Shown in pieces: positions 1 through 10,303 of a stretch of DNA of 64,000 nt. The DNA comes from Chitinophagaceae bacterium (GTDB taxonomy: Bacteria; Bacteroidota; Bacteroidia; Chitinophagales; Chitinophagaceae): NCBI GenBank assembly GCA_004173235.1, contig SEAC01000019.1:62001-126000 (forward strand), written 5' to 3'. Made by a program: the position numbers and the translations under genes. Every line of letters begins with the position of its first letter. The first letter of the stretch is position 1. The notes below the pieces were generated by a model. It did no database searches. It saw nothing but the letters and a program-made list of their open reading frames with translations, and was not told where the DNA came from.

Positions 1-2
1 GC

Positions 3-1430
3 TCCGATGGGTTCCTGCAAGCCTTCCCGGTGGCGGATGGACTGAAAGTGGAGGGAACGCAGCTGCGCGTGGACGGAAAAGACCTGCAGCTGAATACGGA
101 GTACTTTCCGCTGGCCTGGAGCGGAAACGCACAGGTGCAGGGCAATCCGGCCATTGCATTGCAGGAGCACGACACACCCTGGTTCAAAGACATCAAAGAC
201 TTGCTCGAAGAAAATGCGCAGAACCCCCACTTCGACCTGCAGGATGCATTGCAAACGCTGGCAGCAACCGTGAAGAAGCGCGGAGCCACGGCACTGCTGC
301 TGTATAATAGCTCCGGCATCGACGACAAACTGGCCTTCGAACCCAAGGACCGCCGCCCGCGCGTAGACATCCCCGTGTTGTACATAAGGAAAGAGGCTTT
401 TGCCAAATACCTTCCCAACGAAAGCGGCTCGCACGCCATCACACTGGTGACGCAGGTGCGCGCACAAACACGCGAAGGACACAACGTGGTAGGATACCTC
501 GACAACGGCGCCGCCCACACCATCGTCATCGGTGCGCACTTCGATCACCTGGGCCATGGCGAAGACGGCAACTCGCGCTTCACCGGCGACTCGGCACTGG
601 TGCATCATGGCGCCGACGACAATGCCAGCGGCACTGCGGCACTGATCGAGCTCGCACGCCTGCTCAAGGCTTCGAAGTATAAAGGCAACAACTACCTGTT
701 CATCGGGTTTTCCGGAGAAGAGCTCGGATTGTATGGCTCCAAATATTTCGTGGATCATCCTACCGTTGACCTGTCGAAAGTGAACTACATGATCAACCTC
801 GATATGGTAGGACGACTGAACGACTCGACACACGCACTGACCGTTGGCGGCTACGGCACCTCACCCACCTGGGGCGAGCTGTATGGCATCACCGGCAAGA
901 AAGCACTGTATGGTGGAAACCTCACTTACCGCTTTGACAGCAGCGGCACCGGTCCGAGCGACCATACGTCATTTTACCGAAAAGACATCCCGGTGCTTTT
1001 CTACTTCACCGGGCTTCACAGCGACTATCACAAACCCGGCGACGTTGCCGACAAGATCAATTATGCGGGAGAGGTACAGGTGTTGCGCCATATACTGAGC
1101 ATCATTCAAAAAACGGATGCGTCGGGTAAGATCGGTTTTAGTAAAACGCGCGAGGTGAGCATGAGCAACACACGCTTCAGCGTAACGATGGGCATCATGC
1201 CGGACTACACCTATCCTGGAGCAGGACTGCGCATAGATGGCTTGAGCAACGACCGGCCCGCACAAAAAGCCGGACTGCTTGCCGGCGACGTCATCACCGC
1301 GCTTGGCCCGCATAAAGTAACCTCTGTGGAAACATATATGGCTGCACTCGGCCAATTCAAAAAAGGCGACAGCACCGAAGTGACCTACCAGCGCAATGGC
1401 CAGGAAGCGAAAACCACCGTACAATTTTAA
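3..1430 (+). CDS. M28 family metallopeptidase with C-terminal PDZ domain (5' truncated by window edge)
   Basis: GAHFDHLG, DDNASGTAA and FSGEELGLYGS metal/active-site motifs; C-terminal PDZ-like region (GLRIDGLSNDRPAQKAGLLAGDVITALG). The frame is open upstream of the listed GTG at 30, so the true start is probably outside the window. Confidence 0.9.
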   Translation, partial: SDGFLQAFPVADGLKVEGTQLRVDGKDLQLNTEYFPLAWSGNAQVQGNPAIALQEHDTPWFKDIKDLLEENAQNPHFDLQDALQTLAATVKKRGATALLLYNSSGIDDKLAFEPKDRRPRVDIPVLYIRKEAFAKYLPNESGSHAITLVTQVRAQTREGHNVVGYLDNGAAHTIVIGAHFDHLGHGEDGNSRFTGDSALVHHGADDNASGTAALIELARLLKASKYKGNNYLFIGFSGEELGLYGSKYFVDHPTVDLSKVNYMINLDMVGRLNDSTHALTVGGYGTSPTWGELYGITGKKALYGGNLTYRFDSSGTGPSDHTSFYRKDIPVLFYFTGLHSDYHKPGDVADKINYAGEVQVLRHILSIIQKTDASGKIGFSKTREVSMSNTRFSVTMGIMPDYTYPGAGLRIDGLSNDRPAQKAGLLAGDVITALGPHKVTSVETYMAALGQFKKGDSTEVTYQRNGQEAKTTVQF

Positions 1431-1439
1431 AGAAGCGCA

Positions 1440-1883
1440 ATGGCACAGATGAAGCTGGTATTGGACCATAGAGAAATGACGGATAGCTTCTTTGAAGACA
1501 CCCGCCTGCTGGGCATCATGGCACCCATCAAAGACTACAGCTTTTGCTGGCATATCAACCAGGCGATGGGCGTGGACTTTCGCATCAACAACGAGATCGA
1601 GATACAACTGAAGCGCAAGAACCGCGACTACTTCTTCACGGTTTTCGAATACACGCAACCCAACACAAGCCTCACGCACTATCTCTACAACAACCAGTAT
1701 GATGGCGAGTACCTCCTCCCCGAGTTTCGTCACCTCGACTTCCTGTGGCTCTTCAAAGGCGATCCGGTGAGCGATGATGAAATGGATACGGTGATGCAAA
1801 CCATCCGCGGCATCAAGAGCGTGCAGCTGGTGGTGGAGATGACGAACGAGCAGATCAAGAACAAGGAACACCTCGTTTTTTGA
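1440..1883 (+). CDS. IPExxxVDY family protein
   Basis: Length and sequence typical of this Bacteroidota family; immediately downstream of the peptidase. Confidence 0.75.
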   Translation: MAQMKLVLDHREMTDSFFEDTRLLGIMAPIKDYSFCWHINQAMGVDFRINNEIEIQLKRKNRDYFFTVFEYTQPNTSLTHYLYNNQYDGEYLLPEFRHLDFLWLFKGDPVSDDEMDTVMQTIRGIKSVQLVVEMTNEQIKNKEHLVF

Positions 1884-1907
1884 TGTTGGAATCAAAAAGA
1901 ATGAACT

Positions 1908-2138
1908 ATGTGGGCCGAGCAGGATGGAAAGTTATACCGGAAGATCACCTTTAAAGATTTCAGTGAAGCGTTCGCGTTCATGACACGCGTGGCCCTGGTT
2001 GCCGAAACGCAGGAGCATCACCCGAAGTGGACGAACGTGTGGAACACCGTAGAGATCTGGCTTTCGACGCACGATGCCGGAAACGTAGTGACCGACAAGG
2101 ATCGCAAATTGGCTGCCGCCATCGACAAACTGATATGA
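1908..2138 (+). CDS. 4a-hydroxytetrahydrobiopterin dehydratase (pterin-4a-carbinolamine dehydratase)
   Basis: AEQDGKLYRKITFKDFSEAFAFMTRVALVAETQEHHPKWTNVWNTVEIWLSTHDAGNVVTDKD matches the PCD/DCoH family, including the EHHP motif. Confidence 0.9.
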   Translation: MWAEQDGKLYRKITFKDFSEAFAFMTRVALVAETQEHHPKWTNVWNTVEIWLSTHDAGNVVTDKDRKLAAAIDKLI

Positions 2139-3082
2139 GTGCGCGGACGGTTTTGATGGTGCGTCCGGCAGCGTTTCGGTTCAACGAAGAAACGGCGGTG
2201 AATAATCATTTTCAAAAGGGTTCCCGTATTTCTACGGAAGAAGCACAGGCCGTCGCAAAAGCCGAGTTCGACGCGGTTGTTGTACAGTTGCAGGCAGCAG
2301 GCGTGCAGGTGCTGGTGGTTGAAGACAGCACCGAACCGGTGAAGCCCGATGCGATCTTTCCGAACAACTGGCTCAGTACAACGGAAGACGGCCGCATTCA
2401 CCTCTACCCGCTCTTCGCCGCCAACCGGCGCCCCGAGCGACGAACGGGCATCATCACGCTATTGGAACGCTTCTTTGAAGTGCAGCGCGTGAACGACTGG
2501 TCATTCCTCGAACAACAGGATCTATTCCTGGAAGGCACGGGCTCCATGGTGCTGGATCATGTGGGACGCACCGCTTTCGCCGCAATCTCGCCGCGCACTT
2601 CGCGCGAAGCGCTGATGCTCGTGGCAGGCGCTTTGGGTTATGATGCATTTCCATTCGATGCACAGGACGCACAAGGCCGCGCGATATACCATACCAACGT
2701 TTTACTGAGCATCGGCGACCGCTTTGCTTTAGGATGCGGCGAGGCTTTCGTCAATAACAAAGAATTGGAGGAAGTGCGCGCCCGGCTGCAATACAGCGGC
2801 CACGAGTGGATCGACATCACCTTTGCCGAGATGGAAGCATTTGGCGCAAACCTGCTGCAATTGCAAAGTGCGGACGGACGCAGGCTGATCGCACTGAGCC
2901 AAACTGCGCTGGAAGCCTACCGGCCTGCAACGCTCCGACAGCTGGAAAAACACGGCACGCTGATTCCGCTGTCAGTTCCTACCATTGAAAGCGTAAACGG
3001 CGGCAGCGTGCGCTGTATGCTGTGCGAGATCTTTCTCGAGCCTAAGGCAACACCTGCAGGCGCTTTTCCCCTGCCGCAGTAA
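2135..3082 (+). CDS. Amidinotransferase/arginine-deiminase superfamily protein (CtlX-like citrulline hydrolase)
   Basis: VRPAAFRFNEETAVNNHFQ, FPNNW, LEGTGSMVLDH and C-terminal NGGSVRCMLCEIFL catalytic Cys region. Start at 2135 gives an ATGA overlap with the upstream gene; the listed ORF start at 2027 is too early. Confidence 0.85.
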   Translation: MSARTVLMVRPAAFRFNEETAVNNHFQKGSRISTEEAQAVAKAEFDAVVVQLQAAGVQVLVVEDSTEPVKPDAIFPNNWLSTTEDGRIHLYPLFAANRRPERRTGIITLLERFFEVQRVNDWSFLEQQDLFLEGTGSMVLDHVGRTAFAAISPRTSREALMLVAGALGYDAFPFDAQDAQGRAIYHTNVLLSIGDRFALGCGEAFVNNKELEEVRARLQYSGHEWIDITFAEMEAFGANLLQLQSADGRRLIALSQTALEAYRPATLRQLEKHGTLIPLSVPTIESVNGGSVRCMLCEIFLEPKATPAGAFPLPQ

Positions 3083-4097
3083 ATCGTCCTACCGGTTCGG
3101 AATGCAATCCTTCCTGCGCCAGCAGGGCCTGCACCCCGGCCGCCCCTGCAGACTCTACTGCAATGAGCAAACCTCCGTTGGTTTGCGGATCGGGAAGCAG
3201 GTTGAACGCCTCAAGCACGTTGACCCCTTTGGCAAAAGCCACATTTTTATTGTAGCTGTTCCAGTTGCGAAACGTAGCATCCGGAAGCGTGCGCTGCTGC
3301 AGGTAGGTAGCGAGCCCATCGATCTTCGGCAGCTTGCCATATTCGATTTCCGCACCCAGGCCCGAACCTTCCGCCATTTCCAGCAAGTGACCGATCAGAC
3401 CGAAGCCGGTGACATCGGTGAGCGCATGCACCCCATCCATCAAACCAAGCTGCGCGCCCACTTTGTTGAGCGACGTCATTTGCGCTATAAGCGGGGCGTA
3501 GTGCACTTCTTCAAGCAAACCACGTTTGAGGGCCGTAGCCAGTATACCCACACCGATGGGCCGCGTTAGAAAAAGCACGTCGCCTTCTTTCGCTGTGTTG
3601 TTTCGCTTGAGATGCTGCTGCTTTACGTGGCCCGTAACGGCAAGTCCGAAGATGGGTTCCGATGAATCGATGGTGTGCCCGCCGGCAAGCGGAATGCCCG
3701 CTTCGCTACAGATGGCCCGGGCCCCGGAGAGCACTTGTTGCGCATCCGACACCGGCAACTTGTCTACCGGCCAGCCGAGAATGGCAATGGCCATCAGCGG
3801 CTTCCCTCCCATGGCATATACATCGCTGATGGCATTTGCAGAAGCGATGCGACCGAAGTCGAACGGATCATCCACAATAGGCACGAAAAAATCGGTGGTG
3901 GAGATAATCACTTCCTCGCCGTGCAGTTGCCATGCTGCTGCGTCATCGTTGCTGCCATGACCAACCAGCAACTGTGGAAAGCGGTCTTGCGCTGAACCCT
4001 GCAGGATCTCTTGCAGCACAGAAGGCGCGATCTTGCAGCCGCAGCCGCCACCTTTTGAAAATTGCGTGAGCTTAGGCGCTGCCTGTGGTGCTTCCAT
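3042..4097 (-). CDS. selD: Selenide, water dikinase (Cys form)
   Basis: LTQFSKGGGCGCKIAP catalytic motif, VGHGSNDDAAAW, GGHTID, ALTDVTGFGLIGHLLEMA. Confidence 0.95.
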   Translation of the reverse strand: MEAPQAAPKLTQFSKGGGCGCKIAPSVLQEILQGSAQDRFPQLLVGHGSNDDAAAWQLHGEEVIISTTDFFVPIVDDPFDFGRIASANAISDVYAMGGKPLMAIAILGWPVDKLPVSDAQQVLSGARAICSEAGIPLAGGHTIDSSEPIFGLAVTGHVKQQHLKRNNTAKEGDVLFLTRPIGVGILATALKRGLLEEVHYAPLIAQMTSLNKVGAQLGLMDGVHALTDVTGFGLIGHLLEMAEGSGLGAEIEYGKLPKIDGLATYLQQRTLPDATFRNWNSYNKNVAFAKGVNVLEAFNLLPDPQTNGGLLIAVESAGAAGVQALLAQEGLHSEPVGRFTAAGEKRLQVLP

Positions 4098-4993
4098 TAT
4101 TGTTTTCGTTTGATGATGATGCGCGCATTGGTATTCAGGTCTGCGCTGAAATAAACATTGTATCGCTCGGCTCCATCGGTGACCACCAGCAGGCCGGTGT
4201 TCGGAGGAAGCGTGCCGAGGTTCTCCGCCATAAGCACCAGCTCGTAGTCGTTGCCGGCCGGAAGCTTGATGGTATGGCGCACGGCCTGTTCAGACAACTT
4301 CACGTTGCGGAGCAAAGGCTCACCGTTGAGCACAACGCTCACACTGTCGCCGTCTACAAGGCCATTATCGTACAGCGCAATCTGTATGCTGTCGCTGGCT
4401 ACCGTCACGGTTTGCACGGTGTAGATCTGGCGCTCTGCAAAACTCAGCGTGGCCGGGCGTTGCGAAACGGGGTCTGTCTTCTTTGGAACGGGAACAGCGG
4501 CCACTGGAGCGGGTTGCGCCGGAATGAGCTTCGCCTCGCGCATGCGTGCAACGAGCGCCGACGACGTGCTGTCGCCGCGCTTGAGCAGCGATATCGTTCC
4601 GGTTACCGGGGCCCACTTGCGTGTGCGGTTGGTTTCCCATCTGCCCACGAGCGTGAAGCCCTGGCCATTGATTGGAAACACCGAGAGGCGACGAATGCCT
4701 TTGGCCGGCGGAGAAGGAAAGTTGTTTTCAATGAGGTCGTCTTCCTCGATGAAGAGCTTGTCGTCTTTTACGCGGCCGCGCACTTTTCGGAAGCCGAAAT
4801 AGAACCGGTTGTCGAGCGTGAACGTGGTGTATGCGTGACCGCGAACCTTGTCGCCGTCCTGCGTGATGGCCAGTTCGTATTGCTGCGTAAGTTTCGTGGT
4901 ATCGTTGTAAAGCGAGCCCACGTAGAGCCCCGACATATCCTGTGCCGATGCAGAGCCGAAACAAAACAGGAAGATGATGAGCAGGTGTTTCAT
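4097..4993 (-). CDS. Uncharacterised secreted protein encoded between mnmH and selD
   Basis: N-terminal signal peptide MKHLLIIFLFCFGSASAQ; overlaps upstream mnmH (ATGA) and downstream selD (TAATG). Confidence 0.85.
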   Translation of the reverse strand: MKHLLIIFLFCFGSASAQDMSGLYVGSLYNDTTKLTQQYELAITQDGDKVRGHAYTTFTLDNRFYFGFRKVRGRVKDDKLFIEEDDLIENNFPSPPAKGIRRLSVFPINGQGFTLVGRWETNRTRKWAPVTGTISLLKRGDSTSSALVARMREAKLIPAQPAPVAAVPVPKKTDPVSQRPATLSFAERQIYTVQTVTVASDSIQIALYDNGLVDGDSVSVVLNGEPLLRNVKLSEQAVRHTIKLPAGNDYELVLMAENLGTLPPNTGLLVVTDGAERYNVYFSADLNTNARIIIKRKQ

Positions 4994-6045
4994 GTTGCGG
5001 CTATAAGTTTAAGTGCGTTGTTGTTCGATACATCGGCGCAGCTGATGGTATGCACTAATTGTTCCCGCGCTGCCCGTTGCTCCAGGCCTTTCGCATAAAG
5101 CTTGTCGTAGTAGTGCAACAGGATGGAAAAGCAATCCGTAAACTGGCCCTCGTCCAGGAACTCAAGTGCCGCTTTTGCATGTTGCCCGCCGAGCCGGCGC
5201 GTGATGCGCACGATGGCTTCGCGGAGACGCTCTTTGTCGAGCACACCGTACTCTTCCACGAGGTGCTGCAGCCGCTGCGCGAAGGGAATGTCCACGAAGC
5301 TGATGGGCGCCTTTTGCAGGGTAGCCCACAGAGTGTGCGGTAGGTGCACCTGGCCGATGCGCTGGCTTTCATCTTCGATCCAGAGGCGTAAGCCGCCGGC
5401 GCTGAGGCGTGAGCGGGCAACGTCGAGTTGAAGTGCCAGCAGGTTTTCGAACTGCTCCTGCGTGGGTTGCGCGGGCATACCGATGCTACCGAATGCGGAA
5501 CCTTTGTGGCGGGCCAGCCCCTCGAGGTCAATCACCTGTTCGCCTTCCAATTGCAGGCGATGCAACAACTCGGTTTTACCTGCGCCCGTAAATCCACCCA
5601 CGATTCGAAAAGGATATTCTTTCCCAAACTGTTCAAGCGCCCAGTTGCGAAACGCCTTGTAGCCACCTTCGAGCACGTGGACGTCAAAGCCATAGAGGCC
5701 AAGCAGCCAGGCAACAGCACCGCTGCGCATACCGCCGCGCCAGCAATAGAGGCAAATGGATGTAGTGTTGTCGAGCCCCTGCCTGCGCAGCGCGCGTTCA
5801 ACGCTTTCCACCATCGTACGCATCTGCGGACCAAATGCATCGAGGCCGATTTTGATGGCGTGCTCGCGGCTTACCTGCTTGTACGCCGTGCCCACCTGCG
5901 CGCGTTGCTCGTCGTTGAAAAGGGGAAGGTTTACTGCGCCGGGCATCCGCGCGTGGGCATATTCGCCGGGAGAGCGAACATCGTAGAGAAGCGCTCCCCG
6001 CGAGCGTTCGAGAAAGTCGGCGATGGGATGGCGATGGATGGGCAC
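4990..6045 (-). CDS. mnmH: tRNA 2-selenouridine synthase (rhodanese plus P-loop)
   Basis: LLYDVRSPGEYAHARMPGAVNLPLF, CYCWRGGMRS, GGFTGAGKTELL. The listed ORF extends to 6129, but its extra N-terminus (EAVHGARLTVHD) is translated from an intergenic repeat; GTG at 6045 is a plausible real start. Confidence 0.9.
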   Translation of the reverse strand: MPIHRHPIADFLERSRGALLYDVRSPGEYAHARMPGAVNLPLFNDEQRAQVGTAYKQVSREHAIKIGLDAFGPQMRTMVESVERALRRQGLDNTTSICLYCWRGGMRSGAVAWLLGLYGFDVHVLEGGYKAFRNWALEQFGKEYPFRIVGGFTGAGKTELLHRLQLEGEQVIDLEGLARHKGSAFGSIGMPAQPTQEQFENLLALQLDVARSRLSAGGLRLWIEDESQRIGQVHLPHTLWATLQKAPISFVDIPFAQRLQHLVEEYGVLDKERLREAIVRITRRLGGQHAKAALEFLDEGQFTDCFSILLHYYDKLYAKGLEQRAAREQLVHTISCADVSNNNALKLIAAT

Positions 6046-6157
6046 GCGGCAAATATCGTGAACCGTGAGCCGTGCGCCGTGAACAGCTTCGCAAAAAAAA
6101 CTCTGGCCGTCTATATCGACTGACTGCACTGACGGCTAACGGCTGACGGCTCACGAA

Positions 6158-6183
6158 AAAGCCCCTCACAGGAGGGGCCTTCG
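6158..6183 (-). terminator. Rho-independent terminator (lipoprotein gene)
   Basis: aaaaagcccctc-acag-gaggggcctt hairpin with T-tract on the minus strand. Confidence 0.7.
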
Positions 6184-6203
6184 TTGGTTAAGGGTGAAGC
6201 GCG

Positions 6204-6845
6204 TTAGTCCGTTTTGACCTTTCCGCTTTGGGCATCATACTTTACTTTCTCGCCTGTCTGCTTGTCTTTGATCTTGATGTCGCCGTCCTTGCTCGTCTTT
6301 ACTTTCACATCATCGTCCTTGATCTTGTTGCCGTTGTCCTTCACCTTTACTTGTCCGTTTGCATCTGTTGTAGTTGTTGCCGTATCAGCATTCATGTAAC
6401 GCTGATCGTCTTCAGACCAACGCTCGTCGTAGTTAAGCCAGTTGTTGTCCGAAGAGCTCTTGTATTTCAGCGACGCACCGTCCATGCGGGCTTCACCTAC
6501 CTGGCTCCAGTTGTCGTTGTCTGCGCCATACACCCACCAGGTGCGGCGGTCTACATAACGCCACACCGGCTGGTTGGTCTCTTCGTTTACTGCGCGGTGC
6601 GTGGTCACATCGTACCGAACGCGGATGGGCTTACCCGTTCGGGCGTCGAGGATGTTGCCTGCTTCGCTGTTCACGCGGAAGCTGTCTGCCAGGGCAGCAT
6701 AATTACCTGTGGAAGCCGTTTCGGTGGTTGTGGTTGTGGTGGTGACTGCGGTCGTGTCGGTAGTGCCGTCGTTGGTGTTATTGCCATTGCAGGCGCCCAG
6801 CACAGCCGTGATGGTTACGAGGCTCAGCCATTTGATTTGTTTCAT
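6204..6845 (-). CDS. Putative lipoprotein, Lys/Asp-rich C-terminus
   Basis: Start at internal Met: MKQIKWLSLVTITAVLGACNGNN with lipobox; C-terminal KVKDNGNKIKDDDVKVKTSKDGDIKIKDKQTGEKVKYD repeats. Confidence 0.75.
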   Translation of the reverse strand: MKQIKWLSLVTITAVLGACNGNNTNDGTTDTTAVTTTTTTTETASTGNYAALADSFRVNSEAGNILDARTGKPIRVRYDVTTHRAVNEETNQPVWRYVDRRTWWVYGADNDNWSQVGEARMDGASLKYKSSSDNNWLNYDERWSEDDQRYMNADTATTTTDANGQVKVKDNGNKIKDDDVKVKTSKDGDIKIKDKQTGEKVKYDAQSGKVKTD

Positions 6846-6939
6846 CTTTTTTTCGTTTGATTCAAACAACATCTTGCAAAAATGATTCCGGCCGGGGTAG
6901 ATGGGGCGACGACTCCACAGCCTAAGCACGGCGGCGGCA

Positions 6940-6970
6940 TAAAAAAAGTCCTCCCGGTGGGGAGGACTGA
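6940..6970 (-). terminator. Rho-independent terminator downstream of rho
   Basis: aaaaaaagtcctccc-ggt-ggggaggact hairpin. Confidence 0.7.
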
Positions 6971-7034
6971 CTGTATTCTTTTACGCTGAAGGTTATCGTT
7001 TTTTTCCTTTCGAAGCCGATGAAGCAACAGGGCT

Positions 7035-8963
7035 TCAACCGTTCATGGATGCGAGGAATTCCTCGTTGCTCTTTGTACCGCGCATGCGGCGGAGGAGCTC
7101 GTTCATCGCTTCTTCAGGATTCATATCGTTGAGGTACACACGCAGCAGGTTCATGCGCTGCAGCACGTCGCGCTCCAGCAGCAGGTCGTCGCGGCGGGTA
7201 GACGAACCCACAAGGTCGATAGCGGGGAAAATGCGCTTGTTGGCCAGGCGGCGATCGAGCGAAAGTTCCATGTTGCCGGTGCCCTTGAATTCTTCAAAGA
7301 TCACCTCGTCCATTTTGGAACCGGTGTCGATGAGCGCGGTGGCGAGGATGGTAAGCGAGCCACCGTTCTCAATTTTACGGGCAGCACCGAAGAACTGCTT
7401 CGGCTTCTGCATCGCGTTGGCTTCCACACCACCCGACAACACTTTACCCGACGACGGAGCAACCGTGTTGTGCGCGCGGGCAAGACGCGTGATGGAATCG
7501 AGGAGGATCACCACATCGTGGCCGCATTCCACGAGGCGCTTGGCTTTGTGCAGCGCAACGGTAGAAACCTTCACGTGCTTTTCGGCCGGCTCGTCGAATG
7601 TGGATGCGATCACCTCGGCACGCACCGAACGTTCCATGTCGGTCACTTCCTCGGGGCGCTCGTCGATGAGCACTACCATGAGGTATACCTCGGGGTGGTT
7701 GGCAGCGATGGCGTTGGCAACTTCTTTCAGCAACACCGTTTTACCCACCTTGGGCTGGGCAACGATGAGTCCGCGCTGGCCTTTACCGATGGGCGTAAAC
7801 AGGTCCATAATGCGCGTGCTGTAGCCATTGGGAGCCGAGAAGAGGTTGAGCTTTTCAAACGGGAACAGCGGCGTGAGGTATTCGAAGGGAACGCGGTCGC
7901 GCACATCTTCGGGGCTCTTGCCGTTGATGGTTTCCACTTTCAGCAATGCGAAGTACTTCTCCCCTTCTTTGGGCGGGCGCACAGTGCCATACACAGTATC
8001 GCCCGGCTTGATGCCGAACAGCTTGATCTGCGAAGGAGATACGTATACGTCGTCGGGAGAAGAGAGGTAGTTGTAATCGGAAGAGCGCAGGAAGCCATAG
8101 CCGTCGGGCATCATTTCAAGAACGCCTTCGCCAATGATTTGTGCATCGAACTCTACATTGAAGGCATTGCCCCGCTCTGCTTTCTGAAAGAACTTGTTGA
8201 TGTTGGGTGCAGAGATCATGCGCTCAGGGATCTGCACGTCGGATCCGGGTTGCGGCTGCTGTGGCTGCTGACCCTGCTGTTGCGGTTGTTGCTGGGGCTG
8301 CTGTGGTTGTTGTTGATTTTGTTGCTGCGGTTGCTGTTGTTGGTTCTGCTGCTGGCTGGCTTCCGGAGCCTGGGCCTGTGCAATGGCCGCTTCGGTTTCC
8401 ATGGGCAGCTCCGACTGGCCGCTGTTCTGCGCGTCGTTCTTGCGGGGGCGGCCACGCTTGGGGCGCTCGGCATTTTGCGGGCGGTCGGCCTGGCCGGCAC
8501 TGCGCTCGTTCAATGTGCGCTCATTTGGCGTACGCTCGTTCGGCGTGCGCTCGGCGCGCTGTTCTTCTTTTTTGGGGGCTGCGGCGGCAACGGGTGCCGG
8601 GCGTTCCTGCGCCGGCATTTTGCGCTCGGCAGCGTCGGGGCGTGCGCCGCGTCGTGCGGGCTTCTTCGGTCCGGCTGCTTCGGGTTGTTCGGCAGCGTCA
8701 TCATTTTCCGAAGACGTGTCTTCAACGATGGCCTCTTCTGTGGAGTTGGCGGTAGAAGCTTTTACGATGCGCGTGCGGCGCTGCGGTTGGCCTTTGGCGG
8801 AGTCGCCTTTGGCTGCGGGACCGGCGGTGAGCGCCTGCTTATCGAGAATTTTATAAATCAGGTCCTGCTTACTCAGCTTACGGGAGTTGTCGATTTTTAA
8901 ACGTTCGGCAACATCCAGCAATTCAGGAACGAGCATGTCGTTCAACTGCAAAATATCGTACAT
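7035..8963 (-). CDS. rho: Transcription termination factor Rho with large low-complexity Q/N-rich insert
   Basis: Rho N-terminal domain, [15 protein letters not shown]-binding domain, [21 protein letters not shown] Walker [25 protein letters not shown]. Confidence 0.97.
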   Translation of the reverse strand: MYDILQLNDMLVPELLDVAERLKIDNSRKLSKQDLIYKILDKQALTAGPAAKGDSAKGQPQRRTRIVKASTANSTEEAIVEDTSSENDDAAEQPEAAGPKKPARRGARPDAAERKMPAQERPAPVAAAAPKKEEQRAERTPNERTPNERTLNERSAGQADRPQNAERPKRGRPRKNDAQNSGQSELPMETEAAIAQAQAPEASQQQNQQQQPQQQNQQQPQQPQQQPQQQGQQPQQPQPGSDVQIPERMISAPNINKFFQKAERGNAFNVEFDAQIIGEGVLEMMPDGYGFLRSSDYNYLSSPDDVYVSPSQIKLFGIKPGDTVYGTVRPPKEGEKYFALLKVETINGKSPEDVRDRVPFEYLTPLFPFEKLNLFSAPNGYSTRIMDLFTPIGKGQRGLIVAQPKVGKTVLLKEVANAIAANHPEVYLMVVLIDERPEEVTDMERSVRAEVIASTFDEPAEKHVKVSTVALHKAKRLVECGHDVVILLDSITRLARAHNTVAPSSGKVLSGGVEANAMQKPKQFFGAARKIENGGSLTILATALIDTGSKMDEVIFEEFKGTGNMELSLDRRLANKRIFPAIDLVGSSTRRDDLLLERDVLQRMNLLRVYLNDMNPEEAMNELLRRMRGTKSNEEFLASMNG

Positions 8964-9172
8964 ACGAAGGCTTGAATTTTAATCAGCACGGCTAAAGCAA
9001 CCGATGGCGTGAATGATTTCTTTTGATGGTTTGAAGTGGAATACCTGTGAAAAATACTGGTGTCGGGAGGGTTGCAGGAAGGACTCCTAACGGGATTCCG
9101 ATGCAATTTTACTGCGAAAACAGGTAATCTAAAAAATTATTTACCGCGCACGTGTTGGGGAAAAGCCAAAAC

Positions 9173-9290
9173 GTGAATCGTCGATCGTGAATCGTGAGCC
9201 GCAAAGCGCGGCAAAAAACCGGATGCGGCTAACATCCGTTTTCCAGGTTCCGGCGAAGCATTCACGATTGACGATTCACGATTCACGAGT
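9173..9290. repeat. 7-nt vocabulary repeat, inverted pair (GTGAATC family)
   Basis: Left arm gtgaatcgtcgatcgtgaatcgtgagcc; right arm cattcacgattgacgattcacgattcacgag is its near reverse complement. Confidence 0.8.
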
Positions 9291-10303
9291 CAGATCAGTC
9301 CTGCCTTTTCCGAAATCTCCATCATCCGGTCGAGCGACTTCTTCGCCTGGAGGCGGAGCGCTTCGTCCATGATGATCTCCGGCTGCTCGTATTGCATGCA
9401 CAGGTACACCTTCTCGAGGGTGTTGCGCTTCATGTGGGGGCAATCGTTGCATGCGCAGTGATTGTCGGGTGGCGCGGGGATGAGCGTCGCCGAAGGTGCC
9501 TGTTTGGCCATTTGGTGCAGAATGCCGGCCTCCGTGGCCACAATGAAGGTCTGGTGCCCACTCGTCTTCACATAGGCCAGCAATTGCGTCGTAGAGCCTA
9601 CGAAGTCGGCAACGCGCAGCACGGGCTCCTCGCATTCGGGGTGCGCAATCACTTTTGCCTCGGGGTGACGCACCTTGAGGCGGGTGATCTTTTCGAGCGA
9701 GAAGATCTCGTGCACCATGCAGGCGCCGTTCCACAGCAGCATGTCACGGCCCGTGGTGCGGTTGATCCAGCCACCCAGGTTCTTATCGGGGGCAAAGATG
9801 ATCTTCTGGTCTTTTGGGAAAGACTCCACGATCACCTTGGCGTTGCTCGACGTGCAGATGACGTCGGTGAGCGCCTTGATGCCCGCACTGCAGTTGATGT
9901 AGGAAATCACCACGTGGTCGGGGTGCTGCTCGCGGAAGGTCTTGAACAGCGCGGGCGGGCAGCCTTCGCTGAGCGAGCAGCCTGCCTTGAGGTCGGGGAT
10001 GACGACCTTCTTCGAAGGATTGAGGATCTTGGCTGTTTCGGCCATGAAGTGTACGCCGGCAAACACGATCATGTCGGCATCCGTCTTGGCGGCGGCCTGG
10101 GCGAGGCCCAGCGAGTCGCCGATGTAATCCGCGATATCCTGGATGTCGGGCTCCTGGTACAGGTGGGCGAGCACGACGGCATTCTTTTCTTTTTTCAGTC
10201 GTTCGATCTCGGCAAAGAGGTCGAGCGTTGGATCGATGGGCGCGTCGATAAAACCTTTTTCCAAAAGTTCGTTTTCCTGTGCTATCAACATTTCCTTCGG
10301 CAT
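9290..10303 (-). CDS. nadA: Quinolinate synthase
   Basis: [31 protein letters not shown]; cysteine ligands; [13 protein letters not shown]. Confidence 0.95.
   Translation of the reverse strand: MPKEMLIAQENELLEKGFIDAPIDPTLDLFAEIERLKKEKNAVVLAHLYQEPDIQDIADYIGDSLGLAQAAAKTDADMIVFAGVHFMAETAKILNPSKKVVIPDLKAGCSLSEGCPPALFKTFREQHPDHVVISYINCSAGIKALTDVICTSSNAKVIVESFPKDQKIIFAPDKNLGGWINRTTGRDMLLWNGACMVHEIFSLEKITRLKVRHPEAKVIAHPECEEPVLRVADFVGSTTQLLAYVKTSGHQTFIVATEAGILHQMAKQAPSATLIPAPPDNHCACNDCPHMKRNTLEKVYLCMQYEQPEIIMDEALRLQAKKSLDRMMEISEKAGLI

Noticed and set aside
3042-4097. Possible selenocysteine-containing SelD
   Set aside because: The catalytic position is an ordinary Cys (GGGCGCK) with no in-frame TGA; the selenium pathway here is probably for tRNA only.
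7470-8900. 476-aa plus-strand ORF rich in Leu/Gly/Arg
   Set aside because: Antisense to rho; composition reflects the polyQ region read backwards.
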